A stretch of 64,000 bases of DNA from NCBI RefSeq assembly GCF_900188065.1, contig NZ_FZNQ01000011.1, positions 38,833 through 102,832 of the forward strand. The letters run 5' to 3'. The position numbers were made by a program, and so were the translations under genes. Below, one piece after another: positions 55,595-64,000 of this stretch (the first letter of the stretch is position 1; the number at the start of each line of letters is the position of its first letter). The notes below the pieces were generated by a model. That model searched no databases and had not been told where the DNA came from. It saw nothing but the letters and a program-made list of their open reading frames with translations. The stretch comes from Halorubrum vacuolatum (lineage in GTDB: Archaea > Halobacteriota > Halobacteria > Halobacteriales > Haloferacaceae).

Positions 55595-55636
55595 TAAAGG
55601 GGTGAACCGCTGGTTGGTGAATCGCGTCGGGCGCGA

Positions 55637-56734
55637 TTAGACTGCGCCCGGAACCCACACGGCCGTCCCCAAGATCCCGAGGATCGAGAGGATGCCGATG
55701 ATCGTGTGGGTGATCGCGATGGACGCCGCCGGCGGGTCGACGTGGGTGTCACCGTGCGCGTAGAAGACGCGCTGGAACGCCTCACCGACGAGCGCACCGA
55801 GGATACCGAAGAACCCAGCGACGAGGAGTGCCGCGGTCGGACCGAATCCGGTCCCCTCGGTCGCGAGGAACGCAGTCGCGGCCGGGAGCGTCATGTGATG
55901 GGTGACCGGAAGCTTCGCGACACCCAGGTTCAAGAAGAGCAGCGACGCCGCGCTGATACCGAACCCAAGGAAGGGATTTCCGGTCTGAATGGCCGCGTAC
56001 GCGCCGGCGAGACCGGCGACCAGCCCGATGGATGCGACATGTGACCACTTGTACATGTTGGGCAGCCACGGCTCGACGGCTAACCGATCCTCGCTCTCCT
56101 TCTCGGCGTCGCCCGGTACCTCTCCGGGCTCGCGCATCTCCCCGCGCTCGAACGGCCCCATGTCCATGTAGCCGTCCGCCTTGGCGCTGAGGTTCCCGAT
56201 GATCGAGTAACCGAAGACCGCCCGGTGCAGGAGCGCGCTGGCGACGACCGTGAACGCGATGGGGTCGGTCGGGATCGCGAGGTTTCGAAGCACCTGCTCC
56301 AGTGCGATGCCGAACACACCGAACGCCGCACCGACGGCGAGGATGTCAGGTTTGCTCCCCAGCGCGACGGTGATGTCCTTCGCGTTGTGGTAGTCGAAGC
56401 CGGATTCCACGTACCCCTTCTTGGCCGCGTACGCATGGGCCGCCGCACCGCCGGCGAAGGAGATGTGTGGACCGAATACCGGACCGAACCCGACGTCGAC
56501 GCCGACGCCCTGGGCGGCGTCGGGGCCGCCCCAGACACCCGCGATGACGAGGAAGCCGGTGAAGACGAACGCCGGGAGTGCACCAATGGCGGCGCCGAAC
56601 GCACCGCCGGCGGCCGCACCCATCCAGATCGTCGGGTCACTGAGGACATCGATGACGACATCGATCGACCCTGCGTCCCAGCCTTGTGCGAGTACGCCCG
56701 TGAGGGCGAACTCAACTGAGCTTACTCCCGTCAT
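55637..56734 (-). CDS. Membrane protein linked to glycerol kinase, putative glycerol transport
   Basis: This 365-residue polytopic protein has about eight helices, with glycine- and alanine-rich segments (MGAAAGGAFGAAIGALPAF, ISFAGGAAAHAYAAKKG, SAASLLFLNLGVAKLPVTHH). A long hydrophilic loop (MREPGEVPGDAEKESED) lies mid-chain. Its ATG shares a base with the stop of glpK (TAATG). A membrane protein of this kind follows glpK in Haloferax and is thought to take part in glycerol uptake, but I know of no biochemical proof. It is not an aquaporin (no NPA motifs). Confidence 0.8.
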   Translation of the reverse strand: MTGVSSVEFALTGVLAQGWDAGSIDVVIDVLSDPTIWMGAAAGGAFGAAIGALPAFVFTGFLVIAGVWGGPDAAQGVGVDVGFGPVFGPHISFAGGAAAHAYAAKKGYVESGFDYHNAKDITVALGSKPDILAVGAAFGVFGIALEQVLRNLAIPTDPIAFTVVASALLHRAVFGYSIIGNLSAKADGYMDMGPFERGEMREPGEVPGDAEKESEDRLAVEPWLPNMYKWSHVASIGLVAGLAGAYAAIQTGNPFLGFGISAASLLFLNLGVAKLPVTHHMTLPAATAFLATEGTGFGPTAALLVAGFFGILGALVGEAFQRVFYAHGDTHVDPPAASIAITHTIIGILSILGILGTAVWVPGAV

Positions 56735-58272
56735 TACTCATCATCCTCATCACGGGCCCAGTCCTTCGCGCGCTCGACGGCGTCCGCCCAGCGTTCATAC
56801 TGCGCGTCGACCGTTGCGGGTTCGGCCTCCGGCTCGAACTCGCGGTCGATCTGCCAGTTGTCACGGAGCTCGTCGATCGTCTCCCAGTAGCCGACGGCGA
56901 GGCCGGCGGCGTATGCGGAGCCGAGCGCCGTGGTCTCGTCGACCTCCGGGCGCGCGATCTCCGTCTGGAGGATGTCCGACTGGAGCTGACACAGGAAGTT
57001 GTTCTTCACCGCGCCACCGTCGACACGGAGGCTCGTGAGCTCGACGCCGGAGTCGGCCTCCATCGCCTCCCCGATGTCGCGGGTCTGGTAGGCGATGCTC
57101 TCCAACGTCGCCCGGACGATGTGCTCCTTGCCCGTTCCGCGGGTCATCCCGACGATGGTCCCGCGGGCGCGCCCGTCCCAGTGCGGGGCACCGAGACCGG
57201 TGAACGCCGGAACCATGTAGACGCCGTCGGTGGAATCGACGGACTTCGCCAACTCGGCGGTCTGTGCCGCGTTGTTGATGAGGTCGACGTCCTCCAGCCA
57301 TTCGATGGCGGCACCGGTGATGAAGATGGAACCCTCAAGCGCGTACTGGACGGGTTCGCCGGACATCTGGAACCCGATGGTGGTGAGCAGGCCGGTGTCG
57401 GAAGAGACCGCCTCCTCGCCCGTGTTCATCAGGTAGAAGGACCCTGTGCCGTAGGTGTTCTTGGCGTCGCCGGCGTCGAAACAGGTCTGGCCGAACAGCG
57501 CGGCCTGCTGGTCGCCTAGCGCGCCCGCGACGGGTACCTCGGCGCCCAGGAAGCCGTCGGGATCGGTGTGGCCGTAGTAGTCCTCATCGGAGGATGGCCG
57601 AACCTCGGGGACCATCTCTTTGGGCACACTGAACTCCTCTAAGAGCTCGTCATCCCACTCCAGATCCCGGATGTTATACAGCATCGTCCGGGAGGCGTTG
57701 GTGACGTCCGTGATGTGGTTGCCCGTCAGGTTGTAGATCAGCCAGGTGTCGATGGTCCCCATCAGGAGCTCGCCGTCGCGAGCCCGTGCGCGGAGGTCGC
57801 GTCCACGCGAGGAGGACATCTTGAGCGGCTCCGCGTTGTCGAGGATCCACTCGGTCTTCGTCGCCGAGAAGTACGCGTCACACTCCAGACCCGTCTTCTC
57901 GCGGATCTCCTCGACCTTGCCGGCCTCCTGGATCTCCTCGACGCGGTCCGTCGTTCGGCGGTCCTGCCAGACGAGCGCGTTGTGTACGGGGCGTCCGGAG
58001 TCCTTGTCCCAGACGACGGTCGTCTCCCGCTGGTTCGTCACGCCGAGCGCGGCGAGCTGCTCGGGGTCGACGTCCGCCCGTGAGAGCGCCTCCTGGATGA
58101 CGCTCTGGGTGTTCTCCCAGATCTCCATCGCGTCGTGCTCCACCCAGCCGGGCTTTGGATAGATCTGTTCGTGCTTCTCGTAGGCGTTCGCGACCACCTG
58201 CCCGCTGTGGTCGAACACCATGAATCGCGTCCCTGTCGTACCTTGGTCGATCGCACCGACGTACTGTGTCAT
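56734..58272 (-). CDS. glpK: Glycerol kinase
   Basis: This 512-residue FGGY kinase converts glycerol and ATP to glycerol 3-phosphate. Signatures are AIDQGTTGTRFMVFDHSG (about 7-24), TNQRETTVVWDKDSGRP, NALVWQDRRT, the catalytic ALGDQQAALFGQ region, YGTGSFYLMNTGE and LRVDGGAVKNNFLCQLQ. An insertion with SSSRGRDLRARARDGELLMG (about 155-180) is characteristic of haloarchaeal GlpK. The ATG at 58272 gives the family start; the frame to 58359 is rejected. It is divergently transcribed from glpABC across a shared regulatory region. Confidence 0.97.
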   Translation of the reverse strand: MTQYVGAIDQGTTGTRFMVFDHSGQVVANAYEKHEQIYPKPGWVEHDAMEIWENTQSVIQEALSRADVDPEQLAALGVTNQRETTVVWDKDSGRPVHNALVWQDRRTTDRVEEIQEAGKVEEIREKTGLECDAYFSATKTEWILDNAEPLKMSSSRGRDLRARARDGELLMGTIDTWLIYNLTGNHITDVTNASRTMLYNIRDLEWDDELLEEFSVPKEMVPEVRPSSDEDYYGHTDPDGFLGAEVPVAGALGDQQAALFGQTCFDAGDAKNTYGTGSFYLMNTGEEAVSSDTGLLTTIGFQMSGEPVQYALEGSIFITGAAIEWLEDVDLINNAAQTAELAKSVDSTDGVYMVPAFTGLGAPHWDGRARGTIVGMTRGTGKEHIVRATLESIAYQTRDIGEAMEADSGVELTSLRVDGGAVKNNFLCQLQSDILQTEIARPEVDETTALGSAYAAGLAVGYWETIDELRDNWQIDREFEPEAEPATVDAQYERWADAVERAKDWARDEDDE

Positions 58273-58610
58273 GTTTTTGTCCCTCCTGCGGCGGTGTGCC
58301 GGCCGCAACGGTGCGTCCCGGCCCTCGATCGGGCCCTTCACGGCCGAGAGTGGCCGCAAATCGCCGTCCTACGGTGGACGGGTCGGACGCCACGGCATAT
58401 CTTTACGTATGCTGCCGTGCCGTTCGTGAACATAATGGATAAGCATTTTAATCTTACTGTTCGATCCGTCGATTGCCGGCTGAGTAATACTCCCCCAGCC
58501 CGAAATCAGCCATATATTCGGCCATGACCATTCGGAACGATAGACATAGTTACGACCATCCCCCCCACAGGGGGTAAAGTAAAGTGGACCCAACCCAAAT
58601 CACGGGTGTC
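58273..58610. promoter_or_regulatory. Shared divergent control region of glpK and glpABC
   Basis: This 338-base stretch has no ORF of coding quality. It contains AT-rich elements suited to both directions (TTTTAATCTT at about 58446 and CCATATATTC at about 58510) and an inverted repeat, ACGGCA and TGCCGT, at 58392-58418 around CATATCTTTACGTATG. The two glp units are likely co-regulated from here, for instance by a GlpR-type regulator or by carbon catabolite control. Confidence 0.6.
58392..58418. promoter_or_regulatory. Inverted repeat, candidate glp operator
   Basis: Arms ACGGCATA and TATG-C-TGCCGT are separated by eight bases (one bulge in the right arm). The element lies 120 bases upstream of glpK and 190 upstream of glpA, between their AT-rich promoter elements. 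Confidence 0.45.
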
Positions 58611-60386
58611 ATGAGCGAACAGGCGGACGTCATCGTGGTCGGCGGTGGTTCGACCGGCTGCGGCGTCGTCAGGGACCTTGCGAGACGGGGGCTCGACACC
58701 GTGCTCGTCGAAAAGGGGAACCTCACACACGGTACCACGGGACGCATGCACGGGTTGCTTCACAGCGGCGGTAGATACGCGGTTTCGGACCGCAAAAGCG
58801 CCCGCGAATGCATCGAGGAGAACCTCGTTCTCCGCGACATTGCTGGCCACTGTGTCGAGGAAACGGGCGGGATGTTCGTGAAACGTCCCGAGGACTCGGA
58901 GGAGTACTTTCAGGAGAAACTCGAGGGATGTCGCGCGTGCGACATTCCCGCTGAGGTGATAGACGGCGAGGAGGCCAGACGCCGGGAGCCGTACCTCGCA
59001 CGGGACGTCGAAAAGGCGATCGTCGTCCCCGACGGCGCGGTCGACCCGTTCAGATTGTGTGTCGCGAACGCGGCCGACGCGCGCGAGCACGGCGCGCGAA
59101 TAGAGACCCACGCCGAGGTGACCGACGTCCTCATCGAGGACGGGGAGGTCGTCGGCGTCGAGGTCGAACACGACACCGGCCCCGGAAAGCGGGTTCACCG
59201 CGAGCCGGGGACGACCGAGGAGATCCGCGCCCGGTATGTCGTCAACGCGACCGGTGCGTGGGCCGGCCAGCTCGGTGAGATGGCCGGCGTCGACGTCGAA
59301 GTTCGTCCCTCGAAGGGTGTGATGACGGTGATGAACGTCCGGCAGGTCGACACCGTCATCAACCGCTGCCGGCCGAAGGGCGACGCGGACATCGTGGTCC
59401 CGCACGAGACGGCCTGTATCCTCGGCACGACCGACGAGGAGGTCGAAGACCCCGAGGACTATCCGGAGGAGGAGTGGGAGGTCGATCTGATGATCGAGAC
59501 GCTCTCGGAGCTGGTTCCCGCGTTGAAAGACGCCCGGACCCTCCGGTCGTTCTGGGGCGTTCGACCGCTGTATGAGCCGCCGGGAACCGGGACGGACGAC
59601 CCCACGGACATCACCCGCGACTACTTCCTCCTCGATCACGACGAGCGCGACGACCTGCCGGGGATGACGAGCATCGTCGGCGGAAAGCTTACCACCTACC
59701 GGATGATGGCCGAGTCCATCTCCGATCACGTCTGTGAGAAACTCGAATACGAAGCCGAGTGTGACACCGCCGAGGTTCCGTTACCCGGTTCGGAGGACTT
59801 CAGCGTCCTCAGGGAGTACATGGAGGAGTTCGGGATCCGATCGCCCGTCGGGAGGCGCTCGGCACAGCGGCTCGGCTCGAAGACGGACGACGTGCTGTCG
59901 AGCGTCTCGCCGAACCCGGTCGTCTGCGAGTGTGAGGGGGTCACCCGTGCGGAGATCAGTCACGCGATCGGGGAGGCCGGATCCGACCTCAACGCCGTCC
60001 GCCTGCGGACCCGTGCATCGATGGGCAACTGCCAGGGGGGCTTCTGTACCCATCGGATCGCCGCCGAGTTGACGCAGGAGTATCCGGAACCGGTCGTCCG
60101 TGATGCCGAGGACGAGCTGTATCAGGAACGCTGGAAGGGCCAGCGACACGCCCTCTGGGGGCGACAGCTCTCCCAAGCGATGTTAAACCATCTGTTGCAC
60201 GCGACGACGATGAACCGCGACGGCGATCCGGCCGGCCTCGATGCGGGCGTCGACTTCGCCGCGTTCGACGCCGGACCCGATGCCGCTGACGATCCGACGG
60301 GCGGTGACGCCGGCGCTGACTCGGGGACGGCGGCCGCCGATGGCGGTCGACCCTTCGACGAGGGAGGTATCGATGGCGATCGATAG
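58611..60386 (+). CDS. glpA: Anaerobic glycerol-3-phosphate dehydrogenase subunit A
   Basis: This 591-residue flavoprotein oxidises glycerol 3-phosphate to dihydroxyacetone phosphate. The FAD motif is [20 protein letters not shown] (about 7-26). [19 protein letters not shown] and SFWGVRPLY are dehydrogenase signatures, and [20 protein letters not shown] closes the FAD domain. A C-terminal BFD-like [2Fe-2S] region has CECEG and CQGGFC. A haloarchaeal tail rich in Asp, Gly and Ala follows. ATG 58611 was preferred to the GTG at 58584. It overlaps glpB by 14 bases. A relic of a related gene is found at 18.2 kb. Confidence 0.96.
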   Translation: MSEQADVIVVGGGSTGCGVVRDLARRGLDTVLVEKGNLTHGTTGRMHGLLHSGGRYAVSDRKSARECIEENLVLRDIAGHCVEETGGMFVKRPEDSEEYFQEKLEGCRACDIPAEVIDGEEARRREPYLARDVEKAIVVPDGAVDPFRLCVANAADAREHGARIETHAEVTDVLIEDGEVVGVEVEHDTGPGKRVHREPGTTEEIRARYVVNATGAWAGQLGEMAGVDVEVRPSKGVMTVMNVRQVDTVINRCRPKGDADIVVPHETACILGTTDEEVEDPEDYPEEEWEVDLMIETLSELVPALKDARTLRSFWGVRPLYEPPGTGTDDPTDITRDYFLLDHDERDDLPGMTSIVGGKLTTYRMMAESISDHVCEKLEYEAECDTAEVPLPGSEDFSVLREYMEEFGIRSPVGRRSAQRLGSKTDDVLSSVSPNPVVCECEGVTRAEISHAIGEAGSDLNAVRLRTRASMGNCQGGFCTHRIAAELTQEYPEPVVRDAEDELYQERWKGQRHALWGRQLSQAMLNHLLHATTMNRDGDPAGLDAGVDFAAFDAGPDAADDPTGGDAGADSGTAAADGGRPFDEGGIDGDR

Positions 60387-61770
60387 CGACGTCCTCGTCG
60401 TCGGCGGCGGGCTCGCCGGAATTACCGCCGCGGTCGCGGCCGCTCGTGAGGGGGTCGATGTCAGGCTCGTTTCGTATAAAGCGAGCACGCTCCGGCAGGC
60501 GTCCGGGCTGATCGATGCGCTGGGCTATCTCCCACCCACGGAGCCGGCGAAGCCGCTCCGTGACGGCCCGCCGACCGCCGGACGGGGGATCGATCCCGAT
60601 GAGTGGGACGATCCGGAAGGTCCGCTCGCGGACCCGTTCGCGGCGATCGACCGGCTCCCCGAGGAACACCCGTACCGGATCCTCGGTGCGGACGCGCTTC
60701 GCGACGGTCTCGCGCTCTTCGATGACCTCGTCGGCGACGCGTATCTCGGAAGTCACACCGATCGAAACGCGCTCCTTCCGACCTTCGGCGGGAGCGTGAA
60801 GCCGACCGCACGCTACCCGCGGGCGGCCGCCGCGGGACTCGCAAGCGACGACGCGTCGACGTTGATCGTCGGCTTCCGGTCGCTGACCGAGTACGACGCC
60901 CGCACGTTCGCCGATCGGCTCGCCGCCGCCGGGGTACCGTTCCCCGTCGCCGGTGCGGAGGTCGAGTTCGCGGAGGCGTTCCAAACGGACGCGAAGATCA
61001 CCCGATTCGCGGGCGCGCTCGATCTGAACCAACCGATCGATGGGACGCCGGCCCGCGAGGCGTTGGCGAAGGCGGTTGCCCCGCACTTACACGACATCGT
61101 CGATGCCGACGGTGGCGTCGAGCGAGTCGACCGAATCGGATTCCCGTCGTTCCTCGGGGATGAACACGCCGACGAGGTTCGTTCGGAACTCGCCGACCGG
61201 CTGGGCGCGGACGTCTTCGAGATCCCGATGGGACCGCCGAGCCTTCCAGGGCTTCGGCTGGAGGACCGGCTTTATAAAGCGCTGGACGCAGAAGGCGTCC
61301 GGTTCGAGACGGGTAACCCCGTCGTCGGGATCGAAACGAACGACGCAGGTCTGGTCGACCACGTCCTCGTGGACCGGAAGGGACGGGAGATCCCCTACTC
61401 GGCGGACGCGTTCGTCGTGGCGACCGGTGGGCTCGTCGGGAAGGGGCTCGATTCGGATCGGACGGGGGTCCGTGAACCCGCGTTCGACCTGCACGTCCCA
61501 CAGCCGACGAACCGATACGAGTGGTTCGTCGACGACGTCTTCGGCGAGCAGCCGTACGCCCGGTTCGGCGTCCGGCCGAACGACCGTGGACAGCCGCTCG
61601 ATGCGGACGGTGAGGTACAGTATGAAAACGTCTTCGCGGCCGGATCGGTGGTCGGGGGCGCGGACGTCGCGCGGGAGAAGTCCGCGAGCGGCGTCTCACT
61701 CGCGACCGGGGTAACTGCGGGGACGGAGGCAGCGGCGGCGATCGAACGCGCGACGGAACCAGCACAATGA
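60373..61770 (+). CDS. glpB: Anaerobic glycerol-3-phosphate dehydrogenase subunit B
   Basis: This 465-residue flavoprotein subunit of the membrane-associated GlpABC complex has an N-terminal FAD motif [20 protein letters not shown] (about 7-26). [13 protein letters not shown] then follows, where catalytic residues cluster, and a C-terminal [20 protein letters not shown] completes FAD binding. The start at 60373 lies eight bases after a GGAGGT ribosome-binding site inside the end of glpA, giving a 14-base overlap; the longer frame is rejected. It overlaps glpC by 4 bases. Confidence 0.95.
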   Translation: MAIDSDVLVVGGGLAGITAAVAAAREGVDVRLVSYKASTLRQASGLIDALGYLPPTEPAKPLRDGPPTAGRGIDPDEWDDPEGPLADPFAAIDRLPEEHPYRILGADALRDGLALFDDLVGDAYLGSHTDRNALLPTFGGSVKPTARYPRAAAAGLASDDASTLIVGFRSLTEYDARTFADRLAAAGVPFPVAGAEVEFAEAFQTDAKITRFAGALDLNQPIDGTPAREALAKAVAPHLHDIVDADGGVERVDRIGFPSFLGDEHADEVRSELADRLGADVFEIPMGPPSLPGLRLEDRLYKALDAEGVRFETGNPVVGIETNDAGLVDHVLVDRKGREIPYSADAFVVATGGLVGKGLDSDRTGVREPAFDLHVPQPTNRYEWFVDDVFGEQPYARFGVRPNDRGQPLDADGEVQYENVFAAGSVVGGADVAREKSASGVSLATGVTAGTEAAAAIERATEPAQ

Positions 61771-63278
61771 CAGGACACGACGAACGCGATACGACGACGG
61801 ATGCGGACCGGATCGATGACGGGGACAACGCGGGGGACGTACACGAGCCCCACCCGGGGGTGCCGACACTCGGACGGGATGAACAGCCGTCCATCTTCGT
61901 CCCCGACGACGGGGAGCCGGAGGTGGCCGACGGCGGGGACGAACGGTCGGCGGCGACCGACGGCGGTGTAAAAAGCGCGACGGGCGGGAGCGACTCGGCG
62001 GAGCTCGATCCGACGACGTACGATCCAGTCGACGTGTTCCCGGGCGGCGATCTCGATCTGCGTGATGGGGCCGACTCCTGTTATAAATGCACCTCCTGTG
62101 ACACCTCCTGTCCGGTGGCTGCGGTCGATGACGAGTTCCCGGGACCGAAGTTCCAGGGGCCCGAACAGTGGCGGTTGAAACGGAAAGACGATCACGACAT
62201 CGACGCGTCGATCACCTCGTGTTCGAACTGTATGCGCTGTGATGACGCCTGTCCATCGTCGGTGCCGCTCTCACAGATGCACAACGAGGCCCGCGGCCAG
62301 TTCGTCGAACGGCAGATGGAGAAGCTCTCGCGGGAGTACGTTCGCAACCGTATCCTCTCGAATTATCGCTTCTTCGCCTCCATCGCGAGCAAGGTTCCAC
62401 GGTTGGCGAACTTCGCGACGAACCTCCCGGGTGCGATGTGGCTCGCCGAGAAGACGCTCGGCGTGACGGGTGAGCGGGAGTTCCCCCCGTTCGCCACACA
62501 GACCTTCCGGTCGTGGTGGCGTGAACGTGGCGGCGCACAGGTTGAAAACCCCGACAAGCGCGTGGCGTACTTCCACGGTTGCTACTCGAATTACAACACG
62601 CCGGAGGTCGGCAAGGCGATGGTCCGCGTGTTCGAGCACTTCGGTTATGAGGTCCTCGTGCCGCCTCAGAAGTGTTCGGGGACGCCGATGTTCGCGAACG
62701 GGATGTTGAAGGACGCCCGTCGGCACGCGGAGACGAACGTGGAGGAGCTGGTCGCCGCCATCGGGGAGGGTGCGGACATCATCGCGTCCTGTACCTCCTG
62801 TTCGATGTCGCTCAGGCAGGAGTATCCCGAGCTGTTCGACATCCACGGGATCGAGGACGTCTCGAATCACACGTTCGAGGCGCTCGAATACCTCCGGATC
62901 TACGAGGACTTGGAGGGCGCGCTCGCCGACAGCGAGCTGGACGAGGAGCGCGCCTTCGCCTACCATGCGCCGTGTCACGCACGGAACCAGGGACTTGAAC
63001 GACAGGCCGTCGAGACGTTCCGCGACGTCGACGGCGTGGTCATCGAGGACGTCGGCGACTCCTGTTCGGGGATCTCCGGAACGTACGGCTGGAAGAAGGA
63101 GAAGTACGAGACGTCGATGAAGATCGGCGAGGAGATGTTCGAACACATGGAACACGCCGAGGGCGACGTCGGAATGACCGAGTGTCCCACCTGTGCGATG
63201 CAGATGGAACACGGCACCGGCTATGAGATCGAACACCCGCTGCAGCTGCTGGCCGACGCGTTGCCCATCGACGCCTGA
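61767..63278 (+). CDS. glpC: Anaerobic glycerol-3-phosphate dehydrogenase subunit C
   Basis: This 503-residue iron-sulfur subunit anchors the complex and passes electrons to the quinone pool. Two [4Fe-4S] motifs, CYKCTSCDTSCP and CSNCMRCDDACP, are followed by two CCG domains, with FHGCYSNYNTPE...PPQKCSG and APCHARNQG...DVGDSCSG. A long acidic N-terminal extension (about 95 residues) precedes the clusters, longer than in bacterial GlpC, and is a haloarchaeal trait. ATG 61767 overlaps the glpB stop (ATGA). Confidence 0.95.
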   Translation: MTGHDERDTTTDADRIDDGDNAGDVHEPHPGVPTLGRDEQPSIFVPDDGEPEVADGGDERSAATDGGVKSATGGSDSAELDPTTYDPVDVFPGGDLDLRDGADSCYKCTSCDTSCPVAAVDDEFPGPKFQGPEQWRLKRKDDHDIDASITSCSNCMRCDDACPSSVPLSQMHNEARGQFVERQMEKLSREYVRNRILSNYRFFASIASKVPRLANFATNLPGAMWLAEKTLGVTGEREFPPFATQTFRSWWRERGGAQVENPDKRVAYFHGCYSNYNTPEVGKAMVRVFEHFGYEVLVPPQKCSGTPMFANGMLKDARRHAETNVEELVAAIGEGADIIASCTSCSMSLRQEYPELFDIHGIEDVSNHTFEALEYLRIYEDLEGALADSELDEERAFAYHAPCHARNQGLERQAVETFRDVDGVVIEDVGDSCSGISGTYGWKKEKYETSMKIGEEMFEHMEHAEGDVGMTECPTCAMQMEHGTGYEIEHPLQLLADALPIDA

Positions 63279-63401
63279 GTCGGCACATTGATAAACGGGT
63301 GATCCATCGACGCGTGAGCACCCCCATCTGAGGGCCGACGCAACCGATAGATCAGCCTAACGGTTCGCCAATTCTCACCGATGGTAACGCCCGCCAAAAC
63401 A

Positions 63402-63407
63402 TTTTAT
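63402..63407 (+). promoter_or_regulatory. TATA box of the second DICT gene
   Basis: TTTTAT is centred 29 bases before the GTG at 63434, consistent with a leaderless start. Confidence 0.5.
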
Positions 63408-63433
63408 CCAGATGATGACTGTAGCCCACTAAC

Positions 63434-63910
63434 GTGAGTCTCGTGGACATGATCGATCGGTTCGACGGCGTTGAGCGTTCGTTGGCCGTGGTCAATCGAA
63501 CCGAACCGGATCCGGTACGGAACATGCTCGTCGAGACGTTTAACGGCGGACAGGTCGATGTCAGCGACGTGCGGCCGACCGCCGAAGCTGGAACCGACGA
63601 TGGAACCGACAAGGACGATTCCGAGGAAGTACTTTCGGCGTTGATCGGTGACGGAGGAACGACGACGGACGTCGCGGTGGACACGTTAACCGTTCGGGAC
63701 TCGGCCGGCCTCTCGGAGGCGGACCTCACCGCCGTTGAGAACCTCGTAGTGCTGATCGAAGGCGACGAGATAATCGCCGCATCGCCGCTTTCGGAGCTAG
63801 TCGAGGCCATCCTGCTCGTGAACTCGGACCTGTACATTACGGGAGCGCGACAGCTCGACGCGATCGAGTTGCCGCCGGTCGTCACCGGGCTCGATGGCAC
63901 GCTTTTTACG
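63434..63910 (+). pseudogene. DICT sensory domain gene broken by an IS end
   Basis: From GTG 63434 the frame encodes VSLVDMIDRFDGVERSLAVV, then NLVVLIEGDEIIAASPLSEL and EAILLVNSDLYITGARQLDA, ending with a typical DICT strand LDGTLFT. In intact DICT proteins LDGTxF is followed by an SNKEKLLL-type helix and a further helix. Here it runs directly into an IS200/IS605-type terminal hairpin. The frame stays open to base 64000 by chance but is no longer DICT sequence. The sensor is therefore probably inactivated, or interrupted by an element whose body lies outside the window. Confidence 0.65.
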
Positions 63911-64000
63911 GAGAGTCAAGGAGAAAGCCTCGCCGTTCACGGCGGGGATGAATCCGACAAAAACATACGCAAACCACCGGTCGATAGCACGGCAGGATAT
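63911..64000. mobile_element. End of an IS200/IS605-family element, continuing past the window
   Basis: Directly after CTTTTTACG lies GAGAGTCAAGGAGAAAG and an 8-bp stem (63928-63935 with 63940-63947, one G.T pair) with a TTCA loop, then ATGAATCCGAC. The stem length and TTCA loop equal those of the 18521-18540 hairpin. The junction follows TTTAC, a plausible family target tetra/pentanucleotide. Which end this is, and whether tnpA or tnpB follows, cannot be seen. Confidence 0.55.

Noticed and set aside
55637..56734. Aquaporin-type glycerol facilitator GlpF
   Set aside because: There are no NPA motifs and the helix pattern differs. Only the glpK linkage suggests a glycerol role.
63911..64000. 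In-frame continuation of the DICT protein to the window end
   Set aside because: The residues after LDGTLFT do not resemble DICT and are encoded by an IS-type hairpin. The open frame is fortuitous.

Overview
This window looks like a chromosomal segment of a halophilic archaeon (class Halobacteria). The DNA is GC-rich and the predicted proteins are strongly acidic. Many genes appear leaderless, with an archaeal TATA box about 25-30 bases before the start codon. Typical haloarchaeal gene sets are present: F420 biosynthesis (CofE) with a Mer-type F420 enzyme, archaeal PyrB/PyrI, GyrB/GyrA, Orc1/Cdc6, halocyanin, an APC permease fused to Usp domains, and glpABC/glpK. The genus cannot be fixed from the sequence alone. 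No rRNA, CRISPR array or complete provirus was seen; there is one tRNA (Ala, GGC).

Layout. 1-6.6 kb: a threonine-dehydratase-like enzyme, the cofE-mer pair, a dehydrogenase and a solitary SdhA-type flavoprotein. 6.7-9.5 kb: a tightly overlapping minus-strand operon (methyltransferase-like protein, CDP-alcohol phosphatidyltransferase, ParB-like protein, membrane protein). 9.6-17.4 kb: DMT and MATE transporters, pyrBI, a ThuA-like protein, a MOSC protein, a VOC protein and a riboflavin-pathway reductase. 17.4-22.8 kb: an SDR, a relic of a glpA-like gene next to an IS200/IS605-type hairpin end, the APC-Usp transporter, a stand-alone Usp, tRNA-Ala and a DICT-domain protein. 23.0-30 kb: tpiA, dnaK-dnaJ and an acyl-CoA synthetase. 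30.0-35.8 kb: gyrB-gyrA, with gyrB split by a 433-residue HNH-type intein. 35.9-44.7 kb: a bax1 (DUF790)-like gene and an XPB-like helicase on the same strand, separated by fni and an accessory stretch of lower GC. 44.8-55.6 kb: glutathione-independent formaldehyde dehydrogenase, a class III aminotransferase, formate dehydrogenase, halocyanin, an HAD phosphatase, a divergent Orc1/Cdc6 and small membrane proteins. 55.6-63.3 kb: a complete glycerol catabolic locus, glpK plus a membrane protein on the minus strand divergent from glpABC on the plus strand. 63.4-64.0 kb: a DICT-domain gene broken by what looks like the end of an IS200/IS605-family element.

Metabolic picture. Glycerol, the common compatible solute released in brines, enters through GlpK. 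It is oxidised by GlpABC to dihydroxyacetone phosphate, which TpiA (23 kb) links to the triose pool. Formaldehyde and formate oxidation are encoded a few kilobases apart. DnaK/DnaJ, gyrase and pyrimidine synthesis form the housekeeping core.

The most unusual region is 38.7-43.3 kb. It carries a modular protein made of a C2H2-like zinc finger, seven repeats with an exact 60-residue period, and a C-terminal PD-(D/E)xK nuclease core. Beside it lie an intact ISH8-like IS4-family element with a target duplication, and a divergent winged-helix/deoxyribosyltransferase-like gene pair. This stretch lies between bax1 and xpb and is the best candidate for an undescribed selfish or defensive system.
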